In this document: positions 1 to 9,061 of the stretch, piece after piece
Position numbering within the stretch: position 1 is the stretch's first letter
Layout of the letters: every line of letters begins with the position of its first letter
Assembly: GCF_001418205.1 (NCBI RefSeq)
Contig: NZ_LIQF01000006.1
Span: forward strand, 124,001-188,000
Direction of reading: 5' to 3'
DNA: 64,000 nucleotides
Origin: Marinomonas fungiae
GTDB lineage: Bacteria; Pseudomonadota; Gammaproteobacteria; Pseudomonadales; Marinomonadaceae
The notes under the pieces: model-generated
The model's database searches: none
Told to the model about the DNA's origin: nothing
The model's input: the letters and a program-made list of their open reading frames with translations, nothing else
Position numbers and translations under genes: made by a program

Positions 1-14
1 AGCAAAGACGACTC

Positions 15-1358
15 TTAATGCTCCCCTTCGCCAATATCCATTTGCTCTTTGGCCAGTTTTAGGAAGCGTTTATGGATACGGCGTGTGGCCCACCAAACAC
101 TGCCGATAACCAGCGGCACTGCAAGCCCCACAGCTAAACTTTTATCAATCGGCACACCTTTTTCATAGGCGGCTTCAATCAGATATTTGATCAAACCAAT
201 ACTGTAGTAAGAGATCGCCGCCACCGATAGGCCTTCTACCGTGTGCTGCATCGCAAGTTGGATTTTGGAACGTCGGTCCATGGATGCCAATAAATGCTGG
301 TTTTGCGATTGAATCGTCATGTCCACTCGAGTTCGCATCATGTCCGAAACACGGTCAATACGACGGGAGAGGTTTTCTAAATGTTCACCAGTTGCTTTAG
401 AGGTACGTACAGCAGGGGTTAGACGGCGGGTCATAAACTCGGTAATGGTTAAGTGACCAGACACTTCATCTTCTTTTAGCTCATTAAGTCGTTTTAATAC
501 CAAATCGTGATAGGCCACCGTAGCACTAAAGCGAAAAGTCGTTGCGGCGCGGGCTGACTCAACCCAAGCGGCCATATCGATGATTTTTTCCAGTACGGCC
601 TGCTCGTCTAATTCACCACTCGAAGCAGATAGCTGCTGGGTGAGGTCAACTAATTGTTGATCCATTTGCGCTAAATGTTGGTTGTAGAATCGCGCTAATG
701 GCAACCCCAACAATGCCAGCAAGCGGTATGACTCCACTTCGATTAAACGTTGAACTATTCGACCTAACTGGCTGTTACTCATACCACGGTTATAGATCAA
801 CATACGACCACAACCGTCGCTGTGAATTTTGAATGTTGTCCACACCTGCGCATCACCATTTTGAGGCTGACTACCCACGAGGCGCATGCCTTCAAAATAC
901 GACTTTACTTGAGCGAGCTCGGGCTCTGGTTGGTTGGCGGCGTCTTCAATCGCCACATGAAAAGCCGATACAACGGTGCCACCAAGTGTTTGTAGCCAGT
1001 CTTTCGGTAAGCGACTTAAACCCGTGTTGGCAAATGGATCATCTAAAAAAGGCTGCCCTTGATTGACGACCGTGTAGGAGACAAATTCTAAGTGGGTTTC
1101 ACGGCGGACACGTAAATCCCCAAAATCCGCTTCTAAACAGACTGAATCTTGACTAGGTGGGGTCTTATCAAAGTAGCGATAAAGCTCACAAAAATGTTCG
1201 AAATCTGCCTGTTTTCGGGCAACATCCACCATTACTGCAAGGTAGCTAATCCGCGCGGGACTTTGTATGACATGGAATGGACGAGAATGCAGCTCAGCAT
1301 ACAAGGCATCTCGCTGTTCGTGCATGGTCAATCCATAAGGGTTGGCAGCAGAATTCAC
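15..1358 (-). CDS. DUF3422 family membrane protein
   Basis: This 447-residue protein belongs to the DUF3422 family, recognised from its N-terminal region (LYAELHSRPFHV, then ISYLAVMVD) and its full-length match to that architecture. Most of the protein is soluble and mixed helical. The last 70 or so residues hold two hydrophobic segments, around residues 380-400 and 410-428, followed by a basic tail, so it is probably anchored in the inner membrane by its C-terminus. The function of the family is not known to me. The gene is complete in the window and stands alone, divergent from the glycosidase gene that starts about 200 bases away. Family assignment is fairly sure; no role is claimed. Confidence 0.85.
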   Translation of the reverse strand: MNSAANPYGLTMHEQRDALYAELHSRPFHVIQSPARISYLAVMVDVARKQADFEHFCELYRYFDKTPPSQDSVCLEADFGDLRVRRETHLEFVSYTVVNQGQPFLDDPFANTGLSRLPKDWLQTLGGTVVSAFHVAIEDAANQPEPELAQVKSYFEGMRLVGSQPQNGDAQVWTTFKIHSDGCGRMLIYNRGMSNSQLGRIVQRLIEVESYRLLALLGLPLARFYNQHLAQMDQQLVDLTQQLSASSGELDEQAVLEKIIDMAAWVESARAATTFRFSATVAYHDLVLKRLNELKEDEVSGHLTITEFMTRRLTPAVRTSKATGEHLENLSRRIDRVSDMMRTRVDMTIQSQNQHLLASMDRRSKIQLAMQHTVEGLSVAAISYYSIGLIKYLIEAAYEKGVPIDKSLAVGLAVPLVIGSVWWATRRIHKRFLKLAKEQMDIGEGEH

Positions 1359-1561
1359 AGGTAGCTCTCTTAATTACTTACTGGTTGTTATTAAATCAGT
1401 GTAAATCATTGGCTGTATTGAATTTCATTGCAACTATTGAAGTCGAAATCGAGCCAAATTCTGTTCACGTGATGCTGAATGGTTCTAATTAGATGGCCAA
1501 GGCAACTTCATTTGAGTGTCATATTTGCAAGGCACACTGGGTAATCACAATGGAGATTGCT

Positions 1562-3061
1562 ATGGCCTTGAACCCGTTTCGCCGCTTGATTACGCAACGC
1601 GCGCAGTCGATCAATTTAATCAAACTTGAGCAGGAACAGCCCATCCACGAGGTGGACCCGTGTTATCTATCCTTTTCGATTGATATTTCTTTGATCATTG
1701 GCGGCCAATGGTGGGAAGGCAGCAATGGCTCTAGTCGCGGCCTTGGCACCAATCGGGTGCCACCTTTGGCACTAGAACACCCCAAGTTAAGCCTATATGT
1801 TGAGCACTTAAAACCCGCATATCTTCGTGTGGGAGGTTCGGAAGCAGACACCATTCATTACTTCTGCTCACAAGAATTGCCCCATGAAAAAGAGCCGGAG
1901 TTAAGCGAAGCCATCTGGAATCGCTTGCTGGACTTTATCAAACAGCACCAACTGAAATTTATGTTCACCTTCAAATACGGTGCCTTTGATCGTAAGCAAC
2001 ACGGCAAATGGAACGGCTCCGACAGTGCGGCTCTGCTGCAACATGCACTGGATCGCGGGGTGAATATCGATGTCTGCGAATTAGGCAATGAGTTAAATGC
2101 ATATTGGGCATTTCATGGCCTTAGTGCCCAGCCACGTACTAAGCAATTGGTACTCGATTATCAGCGTTTTATTAACCAAGTCCGACTCCTCAGCCCGAGT
2201 AGCCGTATCGCAGGCCCAGGCAGCGCCTTCTGGCCTTATCTGGGTGAAACCATTAAATACCTTTCAAATATTACACCGGGGTTTTTGGAGCAATTGGAAG
2301 GCCAGCTCGATATTGTTGACTGGCATTATTACCCTTTTCAGAGTCAACGCTCGCCGATCCGCACCCGCACGGCACGCATTGAGAAGCTACTGGATCAACG
2401 CTCATTAGAAGATTTTGAGCGTTTTTCCGAACAACTGGAGCGCTATCGCAAACGTCATCAACCCCAAGCGGAACTTTGGACCGGTGAATCTGGCTCCGCT
2501 CAATGTGGTGGTCAACCTAAGCTATCTGACCGTTTTGCATCGAGCTTTTGGTGGGCGGATCAACTCGGGCGTGGCGCCAAACTCAGGCAAAAAGTCATGA
2601 TTCGTCAGTCTTTAATTGGCGGCGACTACGGTTTGATTCAGCGTGAAAGCTTAAAACCCAATCCGGATTTTTGGGTCAGTTGGCTCTGGAAACGTTTGAT
2701 GGGGCAACAGGTGTATCAAGTAAGCTGTCAGAACCCCGACTTGATCGTTTACTGCCATGGCGGCCACAAACAAAACCGTATGACCTTGTTGATTATCAAC
2801 ATGACTAACAAACCCCATCGTTTGAAGTTTCAGTCGTTTGGTTCACCCAAAAAGCGTTACGAAATCAGCGCTGATTCGTTGACCAGCAAAAAAGTACTGA
2901 TCAACGGCGTACTCCCGAAATTTCGTAAAGGCAAAGTACGCCTCAAAGACTTCCCTAAGTTGCCCAAGCTAGACTTGGTTGCCCCTTATAGTATTAATTT
3001 CTGGACCTTTGCCGACCTTGAGTCCGAAGATGACATGTTATTTGGGGACGATGCCGTTTAG
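1562..3061 (+). CDS. GH79 heparanase-like glycoside hydrolase
   Basis: This 499-residue protein looks like a family GH79 retaining glycosidase (heparanase / beta-glucuronidase group). The acid/base glutamate sits in CELGNELNAYW (E177) and the nucleophile in ELWTGESGSA (E309). The residues after the nucleophile (GGQPKLSDRFASSFWW, then VMIRQSLIGG) follow human heparanase closely, as does YLRVGGSEADT near residue 88. The C-terminus looks like the beta-sandwich domain of the family. I place the start at 1562 because GGAG lies 6 bases upstream; in-frame starts at 1493 and 1550 have poorer ribosome sites. No signal peptide or lipobox is visible from any of these starts, so the product may be cytoplasmic, which is odd for a polysaccharide hydrolase. 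The substrate could be a glucuronide or glycosaminoglycan fragment. The stop overlaps the convergent LysR gene by 4 bases. Confidence 0.85.
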   Translation: MALNPFRRLITQRAQSINLIKLEQEQPIHEVDPCYLSFSIDISLIIGGQWWEGSNGSSRGLGTNRVPPLALEHPKLSLYVEHLKPAYLRVGGSEADTIHYFCSQELPHEKEPELSEAIWNRLLDFIKQHQLKFMFTFKYGAFDRKQHGKWNGSDSAALLQHALDRGVNIDVCELGNELNAYWAFHGLSAQPRTKQLVLDYQRFINQVRLLSPSSRIAGPGSAFWPYLGETIKYLSNITPGFLEQLEGQLDIVDWHYYPFQSQRSPIRTRTARIEKLLDQRSLEDFERFSEQLERYRKRHQPQAELWTGESGSAQCGGQPKLSDRFASSFWWADQLGRGAKLRQKVMIRQSLIGGDYGLIQRESLKPNPDFWVSWLWKRLMGQQVYQVSCQNPDLIVYCHGGHKQNRMTLLIINMTNKPHRLKFQSFGSPKKRYEISADSLTSKKVLINGVLPKFRKGKVRLKDFPKLPKLDLVAPYSINFWTFADLESEDDMLFGDDAV

Positions 3062-4005
3062 CTTTTAAAGCTAAACTTTTCGGACAAACAGGCGTCCCCT
3101 TGATCACGCAAATATTCTAAGAAAGCCTGCATTACAGGTGTGGGCTGTTTACTACTCGGATAAACAGCACACCAGCTGCGTTTGATTGGGAAGCCTTTGA
3201 TCGTTGGCATAATTAACGACCCTATTTTTAGCTCAGTGATCACATTCGCCAGCGGTAATAGAGACACACCTAAGCCAGCCAGAATGGCATGTTTAATGGA
3301 CTCATTAGACCCCAGTTCCAAGATAGGCTTTAACTGCAAACGATGATCCTTACAAAAGCCTTCGATTGCACCACGGGACCCTGACCCCTGCTCTCGTTGC
3401 AAAAAGCCAGCATCTAAAAACGTTTGGGGCGCGATCTCGGATATCGCCAAAATAGGATGTTCCGCTGGCACCACCGGCACCAGCAAGTTATCAAAAAATG
3501 GCTGACGACTGAGCAAGCGAGTGTCCGGCACAATTCCCGTAATAACGATGTCATCTTGGTTTTGCAGTAAACGCTCGGTAGCATTGGTACGGTTTAGTAC
3601 GGTCAGGCGTACATCGACTTGCGGATACTTGTGCAGAAAGTTTTTCAACAAATACGGCAAGATAATCTCGGCGGAACTTACGACACATAGGCGAAGCTCA
3701 CCTCGTAACTGGCCTTCCAGTTGGTACAAATCCATCTGCAACGTTTCGAGATCACTAAAGATCTCTCGCACCACTCGTTCAAGCTGTGCGCCCGCGGGCG
3801 TCACGTACAGTTGCTTACCCACGTAATCAAACATGGGCTGCCCAAGCGCAGCTTCTAATTGCTTCATCTGAGCACTCACTGCAGGCTGCGTTAGTCCCAG
3901 CTCTTCTGCCGCCTTGGAGTAACTTAGCTTATGAAATACCGCCTGAAACACCTGCAACTGACGAAATGTCAGCCTATTTAAAAGCTGACCGAGCGTATAC
4001 ACCAT
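3058..4005 (-). CDS. LysR-family transcriptional regulator of pyruvate carboxylase (PycR-like)
   Basis: A 315-residue LysR regulator. The N-terminal winged helix-turn-helix (about residues 11-70) contains the typical SYSKAAEELGLTQPAVSAQM motif. The rest is the two-lobed effector-binding domain, close in style to the CbbR/CfxR branch. It is divergent from pycA with about 140 bases between the starts, the usual arrangement for a LysR protein acting on its neighbour, and an inverted repeat with LysR-site geometry lies between them. In pseudomonads a LysR gene in this position is called pycR. The effector is unknown. The assignment to the family is certain; control of pycAB is inferred from position. 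Confidence 0.9.
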   Translation of the reverse strand: MVYTLGQLLNRLTFRQLQVFQAVFHKLSYSKAAEELGLTQPAVSAQMKQLEAALGQPMFDYVGKQLYVTPAGAQLERVVREIFSDLETLQMDLYQLEGQLRGELRLCVVSSAEIILPYLLKNFLHKYPQVDVRLTVLNRTNATERLLQNQDDIVITGIVPDTRLLSRQPFFDNLLVPVVPAEHPILAISEIAPQTFLDAGFLQREQGSGSRGAIEGFCKDHRLQLKPILELGSNESIKHAILAGLGVSLLPLANVITELKIGSLIMPTIKGFPIKRSWCAVYPSSKQPTPVMQAFLEYLRDQGDACLSEKFSFKS

Positions 4006-4043
4006 GACTCAACCCTATGAAATTAAATAACTTTCCCACAACT

Positions 4044-4059
4044 ATAAGCTATTACTTAT
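4044..4059. promoter_or_regulatory. Candidate LysR operator between the LysR gene and pycA
   Basis: A perfect inverted repeat, ATAAG, six bases, CTTAT, lies in the AT-rich divergent intergenic region. Size, dyad symmetry and position fit a LysR recognition site for autoregulation and activation of pycA. It is seen directly; its use by the adjacent regulator is inference. Confidence 0.5.
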
Positions 4060-4146
4060 GGTTTACCAAAAAAATATCAATTATTTATTTTTGTAACTTT
4101 AGAATACTGTACCTCCCATGCTTGATTTGAGCAGATGGAGAGAATA

Positions 4147-5562
4147 ATGCTGAAGAAAATATTGATTGCTAACCGTGGAGAGATTGCCGTTCGTATCGTT
4201 CGTGCATGTGCCGAAATGGGCATTCGCTCGGTGGCAATTTTCACAGAGCCAGATCGCCATGCCCTACATGTGAAGCGTGCCGACGAAGCTTACAGCATGG
4301 GTGAAGACCCGCTTGCGGGCTACCTCGATGCACGCCGTATCGTCAACCTAGCCGTTGAAACTGGCTGTGATGCGATTCACCCAGGTTATGGTTTCCTGTC
4401 GGAAAACTCTGAATTTGCTCGCATCTGTCAAGAACGCGGTATTACCTTTATCGGTCCTAAAGCGGACGTTATCGCCAAAATGGGTGATAAAACCCAAGCG
4501 CGTAAGAGCATGATCGCGGCAGGCGTTCCAGTGACGCCGGGCTCAGAAGACAACCTGGCTGACATCGAAGAAGCGGTTGTACTGGCGAACGGCATTGGCT
4601 ACCCAATCATGCTAAAAGCGACTTCAGGTGGCGGCGGTCGTGGTATCCGTCGCTGTGACAGCGAGAAAGAGCTACGCGATCAATACCCGCGCGTGATCTC
4701 AGAAGCGACCAAAGCGTTCGGTTCAGCAGAAGTATTCCTAGAAAAATGCATTGTCGATCCTAAACACATCGAGGTACAGATCTTGGCCGACAGCCAAGGG
4801 GAAGCGATTCACCTTTACGAGCGTGACTGTTCTATCCAGCGCCGTAATCAGAAGTTGATCGAGATTGCACCAAGTCCACAGCTCACCCCTGAGCAACGCT
4901 CTTACGTGGGTGAGCTTGCAGTAAAAGCTGCAAAAGCGGTGGGCTATGAAAATGCCGGTACGGTTGAGTTCCTTGTCACAGGCAATGACATCTACTTTAT
5001 GGAGATGAACACCCGTGTACAGGTTGAGCACACCATCACTGAGCAGATTACCGGTGTTGACATTGTGCGCGAGCAAATCCGTGTCGCAGCTGGTTTGCCA
5101 TTGAGCTACCGCCAAGAAGACATCTCGTTCCGTGGTTATGCATTGCAGTTTCGTATTAACGCGGAAGATCCGAAAAACAACTTCTTGCCAAGCTTTGGTC
5201 GTATTACCCGTTACTACGCGCCAGGTGGCCCAGGTGTGCGTACCGATACCGCGATTTACACCGGTTACACCATCCCACCTTACTTCGACTCAATGTGTCT
5301 GAAGTTAGTGGTCTGGGCGCTGAATTGGGAAGATGCGTTGGATCGTGGAGCTCGTGCACTGGCGGATATGCGTGTGCAGGGCGTGAAAACCACCGCCAAC
5401 TACTACCAAGAAATTTTGAAAAACGATGAGTTTAGAAGCGGCTTCTTTAACACCAGCTTCGTACCGAATCACCCTGAGCTATTGAATTACTCTGACAAAC
5501 GCGCACCAAGTGAAATTGCCTTGGCGATCGCTGCAGCCATTGCTGCACACGCGGCAGTTTAG
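4147..5562 (+). CDS. pycA: Pyruvate carboxylase subunit A (biotin carboxylase)
   Basis: The 471-residue protein is a biotin carboxylase subunit that uses ATP and bicarbonate to carboxylate the biotin of its partner. It opens with KKILIANRGEIAVRIVRA, has the glycine-rich ATP-grasp loop SGGGGRGIRR near residue 160, and the MEMNTRVQVEHTITE motif near residue 285 with the active-site metal and biotin residues. ATG at 4147 is preferred to the in-frame ATG at 4135 because GGAGA sits 5 bases before it. AccC of acetyl-CoA carboxylase is very similar, but the gene directly downstream encodes a carboxyltransferase-BCCP protein, which makes this the pyruvate carboxylase form. The pair forms oxaloacetate from pyruvate to refill the TCA cycle. 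Confidence 0.92.
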   Translation: MLKKILIANRGEIAVRIVRACAEMGIRSVAIFTEPDRHALHVKRADEAYSMGEDPLAGYLDARRIVNLAVETGCDAIHPGYGFLSENSEFARICQERGITFIGPKADVIAKMGDKTQARKSMIAAGVPVTPGSEDNLADIEEAVVLANGIGYPIMLKATSGGGGRGIRRCDSEKELRDQYPRVISEATKAFGSAEVFLEKCIVDPKHIEVQILADSQGEAIHLYERDCSIQRRNQKLIEIAPSPQLTPEQRSYVGELAVKAAKAVGYENAGTVEFLVTGNDIYFMEMNTRVQVEHTITEQITGVDIVREQIRVAAGLPLSYRQEDISFRGYALQFRINAEDPKNNFLPSFGRITRYYAPGGPGVRTDTAIYTGYTIPPYFDSMCLKLVVWALNWEDALDRGARALADMRVQGVKTTANYYQEILKNDEFRSGFFNTSFVPNHPELLNYSDKRAPSEIALAIAAAIAAHAAV

Positions 5563-5585
5563 GAAGAGAACGAGGAGAACACCGA

Positions 5586-7394
5586 ATGAGCAAAGTACAG
5601 GTTACAGACGTTATCTTACGCGATGCACACCAGTCTTTGATTGCGACGCGCATGCGCACTGAAGATATGCTTCCTATCTGCGACAAACTTGATGCTGTGG
5701 GCTTTTGGTCCTTGGAAGTTTGGGGTGGCGCGACTTTTGATGCCTGCGTACGCTTCCTAAAAGAAGACCCTTGGGAACGCCTACGTGCACTGCGCAAAGC
5801 ATTGCCAAATACGCGCCTACAAATGCTACTGCGCGGGCAAAACCTATTGGGTTACCGCCACTATGCAGACGACGTAGTTGAAGCATTCGTTGCTAAAGCC
5901 GCTGAAAACGGCATCGATGTATTTCGTGTCTTCGATGCGCTAAACGATCTACGCAACCTTGAAACAGCGATCAAAGCGGTTAAGAAAGCAGGCAAACATG
6001 CCCAAGGTACGATCTGTTACACAACCAGCCCAGTGCACACATTGGAGCTATTTGTTGAGCAAGCCCAAGCCCTAAAAGACATGGGCGCTGACTCCATCGC
6101 CATCAAAGATATGGCTGGTCTACTGACGCCTTACGCGACTTACGATCTAGTGAAAGCAATTAAAGCAAACGTAGATCTACCGTTGTTCGTTCATAGCCAT
6201 TCAACGGCTGGTTTGGCACCATTGTGTCAGCTTAAAGCCATTGAAGCCGGTGCTGAGCACATTGACACAGCGATTTCATCGTTCGCATCGGGCACAAGCC
6301 ACCCTGCCACTGAATCCCAAGTTGCCGCTCTAAAAGGCACGCAATGGGACACTGGCCTTGACCTTGAATTGCTAACTGAGATCGCCGACTACTTCAAAGA
6401 AGTACGCAAGAAATACCACCAATTTGAAAGCGAGTTCACTAAAGAAGACGTTTCGGTACAGATTAACCAAGTACCGGGCGGCATGATGTCGAACTTGGCT
6501 AACCAGCTTAAAGAGCAACATGCTCTGGATCGCATTCGTGAAGTGTTTGCTGAGATCCCACGCGTCCGTGAAGATTTGGGGTTCCCTCCCCTTGTAACGC
6601 CAACTTCACAGATCGTGGGCACTCAAGCAGTATTGAACGTCCTTGCGGGTGAGCGTTACAAAACCATCACTAACGAAGTGAAACGCTACCTACAAGGCGG
6701 TTACGGTCAACCACCAGCGGCGGTAAACCCTGCCGTACGCACTAAGGCAATCGGCTCTGAGCAACCAATCGAAGGTCGCCCTGCGGATGGTCTTGGCGCA
6801 GAAATGGCACGCTTACGCAAGGACATTGGCGCTCTGGCGAAGAGTGAAGAAGACGTTTTGACTTACGCCATGTTCCAAGACATTGGTAAACAATTCCTTG
6901 AGCAACGCGAAGCTGGCACCTTAGTTCCTGAAGCGCTGGAGCCAATTGCTGTAGCGGGATCCGCTAAGGCATCCGCTTCCGTTTCAACAGAGTTCAGCAT
7001 CGACGTTCACGGTGAAACTTATCAAGTGGAAATCACTGGTATCGGTGGCGACAGCGCAGGCAAGCGTCATATTTACCTAACGCTTGATGGTATGCCAGAA
7101 GAAGTATTGATTGAGTCATTAAATGAGTACGACGCAGGCTCCTCTGCTGGCGGTAAACGTGCCAAAGCGTCAGGCCCTGGCGATATTACCACGGCTATGC
7201 CCGGCAACATCGTTGACGTACTTGTTAATGTGGGTGACGAAGTCGCAGCAGGCCAAGCGGTACTGATCACCGAAGCCATGAAGATGGAAACAGAAATTCA
7301 AGCCCCAATCGCCGGCAAAGTCGCAGGCGTTTATGTGGCCAAGGGCGACCGTGTAACACCCGGTGAAACCCTCGTCGAAATAGTTCCGCACTAA
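5586..7394 (+). CDS. pycB: Pyruvate carboxylase subunit B (carboxyltransferase plus biotin carrier; OadA-like)
   Basis: The 602-residue protein has an HMGL-like carboxyltransferase barrel (about residues 1-290, starting VTDVILRDAHQSL and including FWSLEVWGGATFD), a conserved carboxylase domain, an Ala/Gly-rich linker and a C-terminal biotinyl domain with EAMKMETE, where Lys566 is the biotin site. By sequence alone it would also be called oxaloacetate decarboxylase alpha. No genes for the membrane subunits OadB or OadG are nearby, and it follows pycA by 23 bases, so the anaplerotic two-subunit pyruvate carboxylase is the better reading. GAGGAG upstream serves as ribosome site. The operon ends at the strong terminator just after it. 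Confidence 0.92.
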   Translation: MSKVQVTDVILRDAHQSLIATRMRTEDMLPICDKLDAVGFWSLEVWGGATFDACVRFLKEDPWERLRALRKALPNTRLQMLLRGQNLLGYRHYADDVVEAFVAKAAENGIDVFRVFDALNDLRNLETAIKAVKKAGKHAQGTICYTTSPVHTLELFVEQAQALKDMGADSIAIKDMAGLLTPYATYDLVKAIKANVDLPLFVHSHSTAGLAPLCQLKAIEAGAEHIDTAISSFASGTSHPATESQVAALKGTQWDTGLDLELLTEIADYFKEVRKKYHQFESEFTKEDVSVQINQVPGGMMSNLANQLKEQHALDRIREVFAEIPRVREDLGFPPLVTPTSQIVGTQAVLNVLAGERYKTITNEVKRYLQGGYGQPPAAVNPAVRTKAIGSEQPIEGRPADGLGAEMARLRKDIGALAKSEEDVLTYAMFQDIGKQFLEQREAGTLVPEALEPIAVAGSAKASASVSTEFSIDVHGETYQVEITGIGGDSAGKRHIYLTLDGMPEEVLIESLNEYDAGSSAGGKRAKASGPGDITTAMPGNIVDVLVNVGDEVAAGQAVLITEAMKMETEIQAPIAGKVAGVYVAKGDRVTPGETLVEIVPH

Positions 7395-7416
7395 CTTATA
7401 GTGTGTTGTTCGTTCA

Positions 7417-7440
7417 GGGGGCCTTTGGCCCCCTTTTTTT
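7417..7440 (+). terminator. Rho-independent terminator of pycAB
   Basis: A 7-bp perfect stem GGGGGCC / GGCCCCC with a 3-base loop is followed by seven T, 22 bases after the pycB stop. Confidence 0.9.
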
Positions 7441-7597
7441 ATGACGTCTATCAATAGCCTCATTTGGCTAAAGTCTTGCATACCTTCTAATATAGTACTG
7501 ACTCAATGGTTAAGATTATTCGAAAGCTTCTATTAATCTTTCTCGGGCTGCTGTTTAATTGATTCCTAAGAAAAGGATTGTTTATCGGAGAATCTGG

Positions 7598-9061
7598 ATG
7601 AGCTGGCGTACCAATAAAACCAACCCTTTTTTAACTTATGCCATCCTATTATTTTTTATCTTCGATGGCGCTGCACTAGGCCTCAATATTTGGCTCACGC
7701 AACGAGTGCAGGGGCAAACCGTAGAGTTAAACTTAGCAGGCCGTCAACGCATGCTATCCCAGAAAATGGTGAAAGAATTCCTTTACGCGCCACCGGGAGC
7801 CGCTAGTAAAGAGGCTTTAGATACTCTAAGCCACACCGTTAGTCTATTTGATCGGACTTTAAGCGCATTTCGGGTTGGCGGTACGACATTAGATACCGAC
7901 AATCACACAGTCACCCTAGATGCCTTTGATCAGCGCCATTATTTTAATATCGTCGAAAAAGCTTGGGGAACTTGGGTACCATTACGACAAGATTTACAAC
8001 GCTACGTCCTAAACCCTAACCCCGAGCTTTTCCTGCGCATCAATAAACTCTTGGACACCCAAAGTTCATTGCTCCTTGATTACATGAACGAGCTAGCCCT
8101 CGCGATCGAAACCCAAGCGCGATATGAAACAGGGCAAATTCGCTTACTGCAAACGATTGCACTCGTATTGGGCATGCTGAATTTTATTGCCGCATTTTGG
8201 CTCTACCGCTTGCGCTTGCGAGCCTTAGAAAAAGAGCAGTCACTGATTGACTCACTACTGAATGAAATGCCAAGTGCAATGGTATTCACTGACAATCAAG
8301 GCAATCTGATCCAAGCGAACCCCAAATTCACAAAACTACTCGGCATTGATTTTGATGTAGCACAACAACATAAGATAGAGGAGCTGATTACCCCTTACCC
8401 CAATAAACAAGGCATCTGGCAACTGTCCTTTTTAGCCTCAAAACGCGCCATTGTGAAAGTAGAGAAGACCAGCGTCTACCAAGATAACCAGCACCTGATT
8501 GTCTGGCGCATTGAAGATGTCAGTGAAGAGTTTGCGGAACGCGAACAGCTCTCCAGCCTTGCCTACAAAGATCCTCTTACAGGACTGGATAATCGCATGG
8601 CCTTTGAAGAGCAGTTCAACCTGCAAAACCAGCTGGCCAGTAGTGATCAACTCTATGCTTTGATGTTTTTGGACTTAAATAACTTCAAGCAGGTTAATGA
8701 CACCTTTGGTCATAACAAAGGTGACTTGATTCTTATGGAAGTGGGCTTTCGCTTAAAACAATTTGCTAACCCTCATTTCCACATTGCCCGTTATGGCGGT
8801 GATGAGTTTATTTTACTGCTACAAAATATTAGTAATGAAGAACGCGCCATCGCTAAAGCGGAACAGATCGTTGAGGCATTAAAAGCGCCCTACTATGTGG
8901 GCGGTGAAACGCTCTACATTGACGCTAGCATTGGCATTACTACCTTCACTGGCAAGCAAGCGAACACCACCAAGATTATTTCAAAAGCCGATAAAGCGAT
9001 GTACAAGGCTAAGAAAAATCATGATGGCCACAGTGTGCATCTAGTTCAGTGGAATGGTTAA
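7598..9061 (+). CDS. Membrane diguanylate cyclase with type IV pili/NarX-like sensor and PAS domains
   Basis: A 487-residue protein likely to make cyclic di-GMP. Order: TM helix (about 11-32), a periplasmic helical domain of the PilJ/NarX-like type recognised by NLAGRQRMLSQKM, a second TM (about 184-204), a PAS domain (about 216-320) and a GGDEF domain whose signature is intact (ARYGGDEFILLL). The position where an inhibitory RxxD site would sit reads NPHF, so product inhibition through that site seems absent. Start at ATG 7598 is chosen for CGGAG 7 bases upstream; the in-frame TTG at 7559 lacks this. Its last 53 bases overlap the end of the convergent response regulator gene. What it senses is unknown. 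Confidence 0.88.
   Translation: MSWRTNKTNPFLTYAILLFFIFDGAALGLNIWLTQRVQGQTVELNLAGRQRMLSQKMVKEFLYAPPGAASKEALDTLSHTVSLFDRTLSAFRVGGTTLDTDNHTVTLDAFDQRHYFNIVEKAWGTWVPLRQDLQRYVLNPNPELFLRINKLLDTQSSLLLDYMNELALAIETQARYETGQIRLLQTIALVLGMLNFIAAFWLYRLRLRALEKEQSLIDSLLNEMPSAMVFTDNQGNLIQANPKFTKLLGIDFDVAQQHKIEELITPYPNKQGIWQLSFLASKRAIVKVEKTSVYQDNQHLIVWRIEDVSEEFAEREQLSSLAYKDPLTGLDNRMAFEEQFNLQNQLASSDQLYALMFLDLNNFKQVNDTFGHNKGDLILMEVGFRLKQFANPHFHIARYGGDEFILLLQNISNEERAIAKAEQIVEALKAPYYVGGETLYIDASIGITTFTGKQANTTKIISKADKAMYKAKKNHDGHSVHLVQWNG

Noticed and set aside
5586..7394. Oxaloacetate decarboxylase sodium pump alpha subunit
   Set aside because: The beta and gamma membrane subunits are absent and the gene follows a biotin carboxylase, so pyruvate carboxylase fits better.
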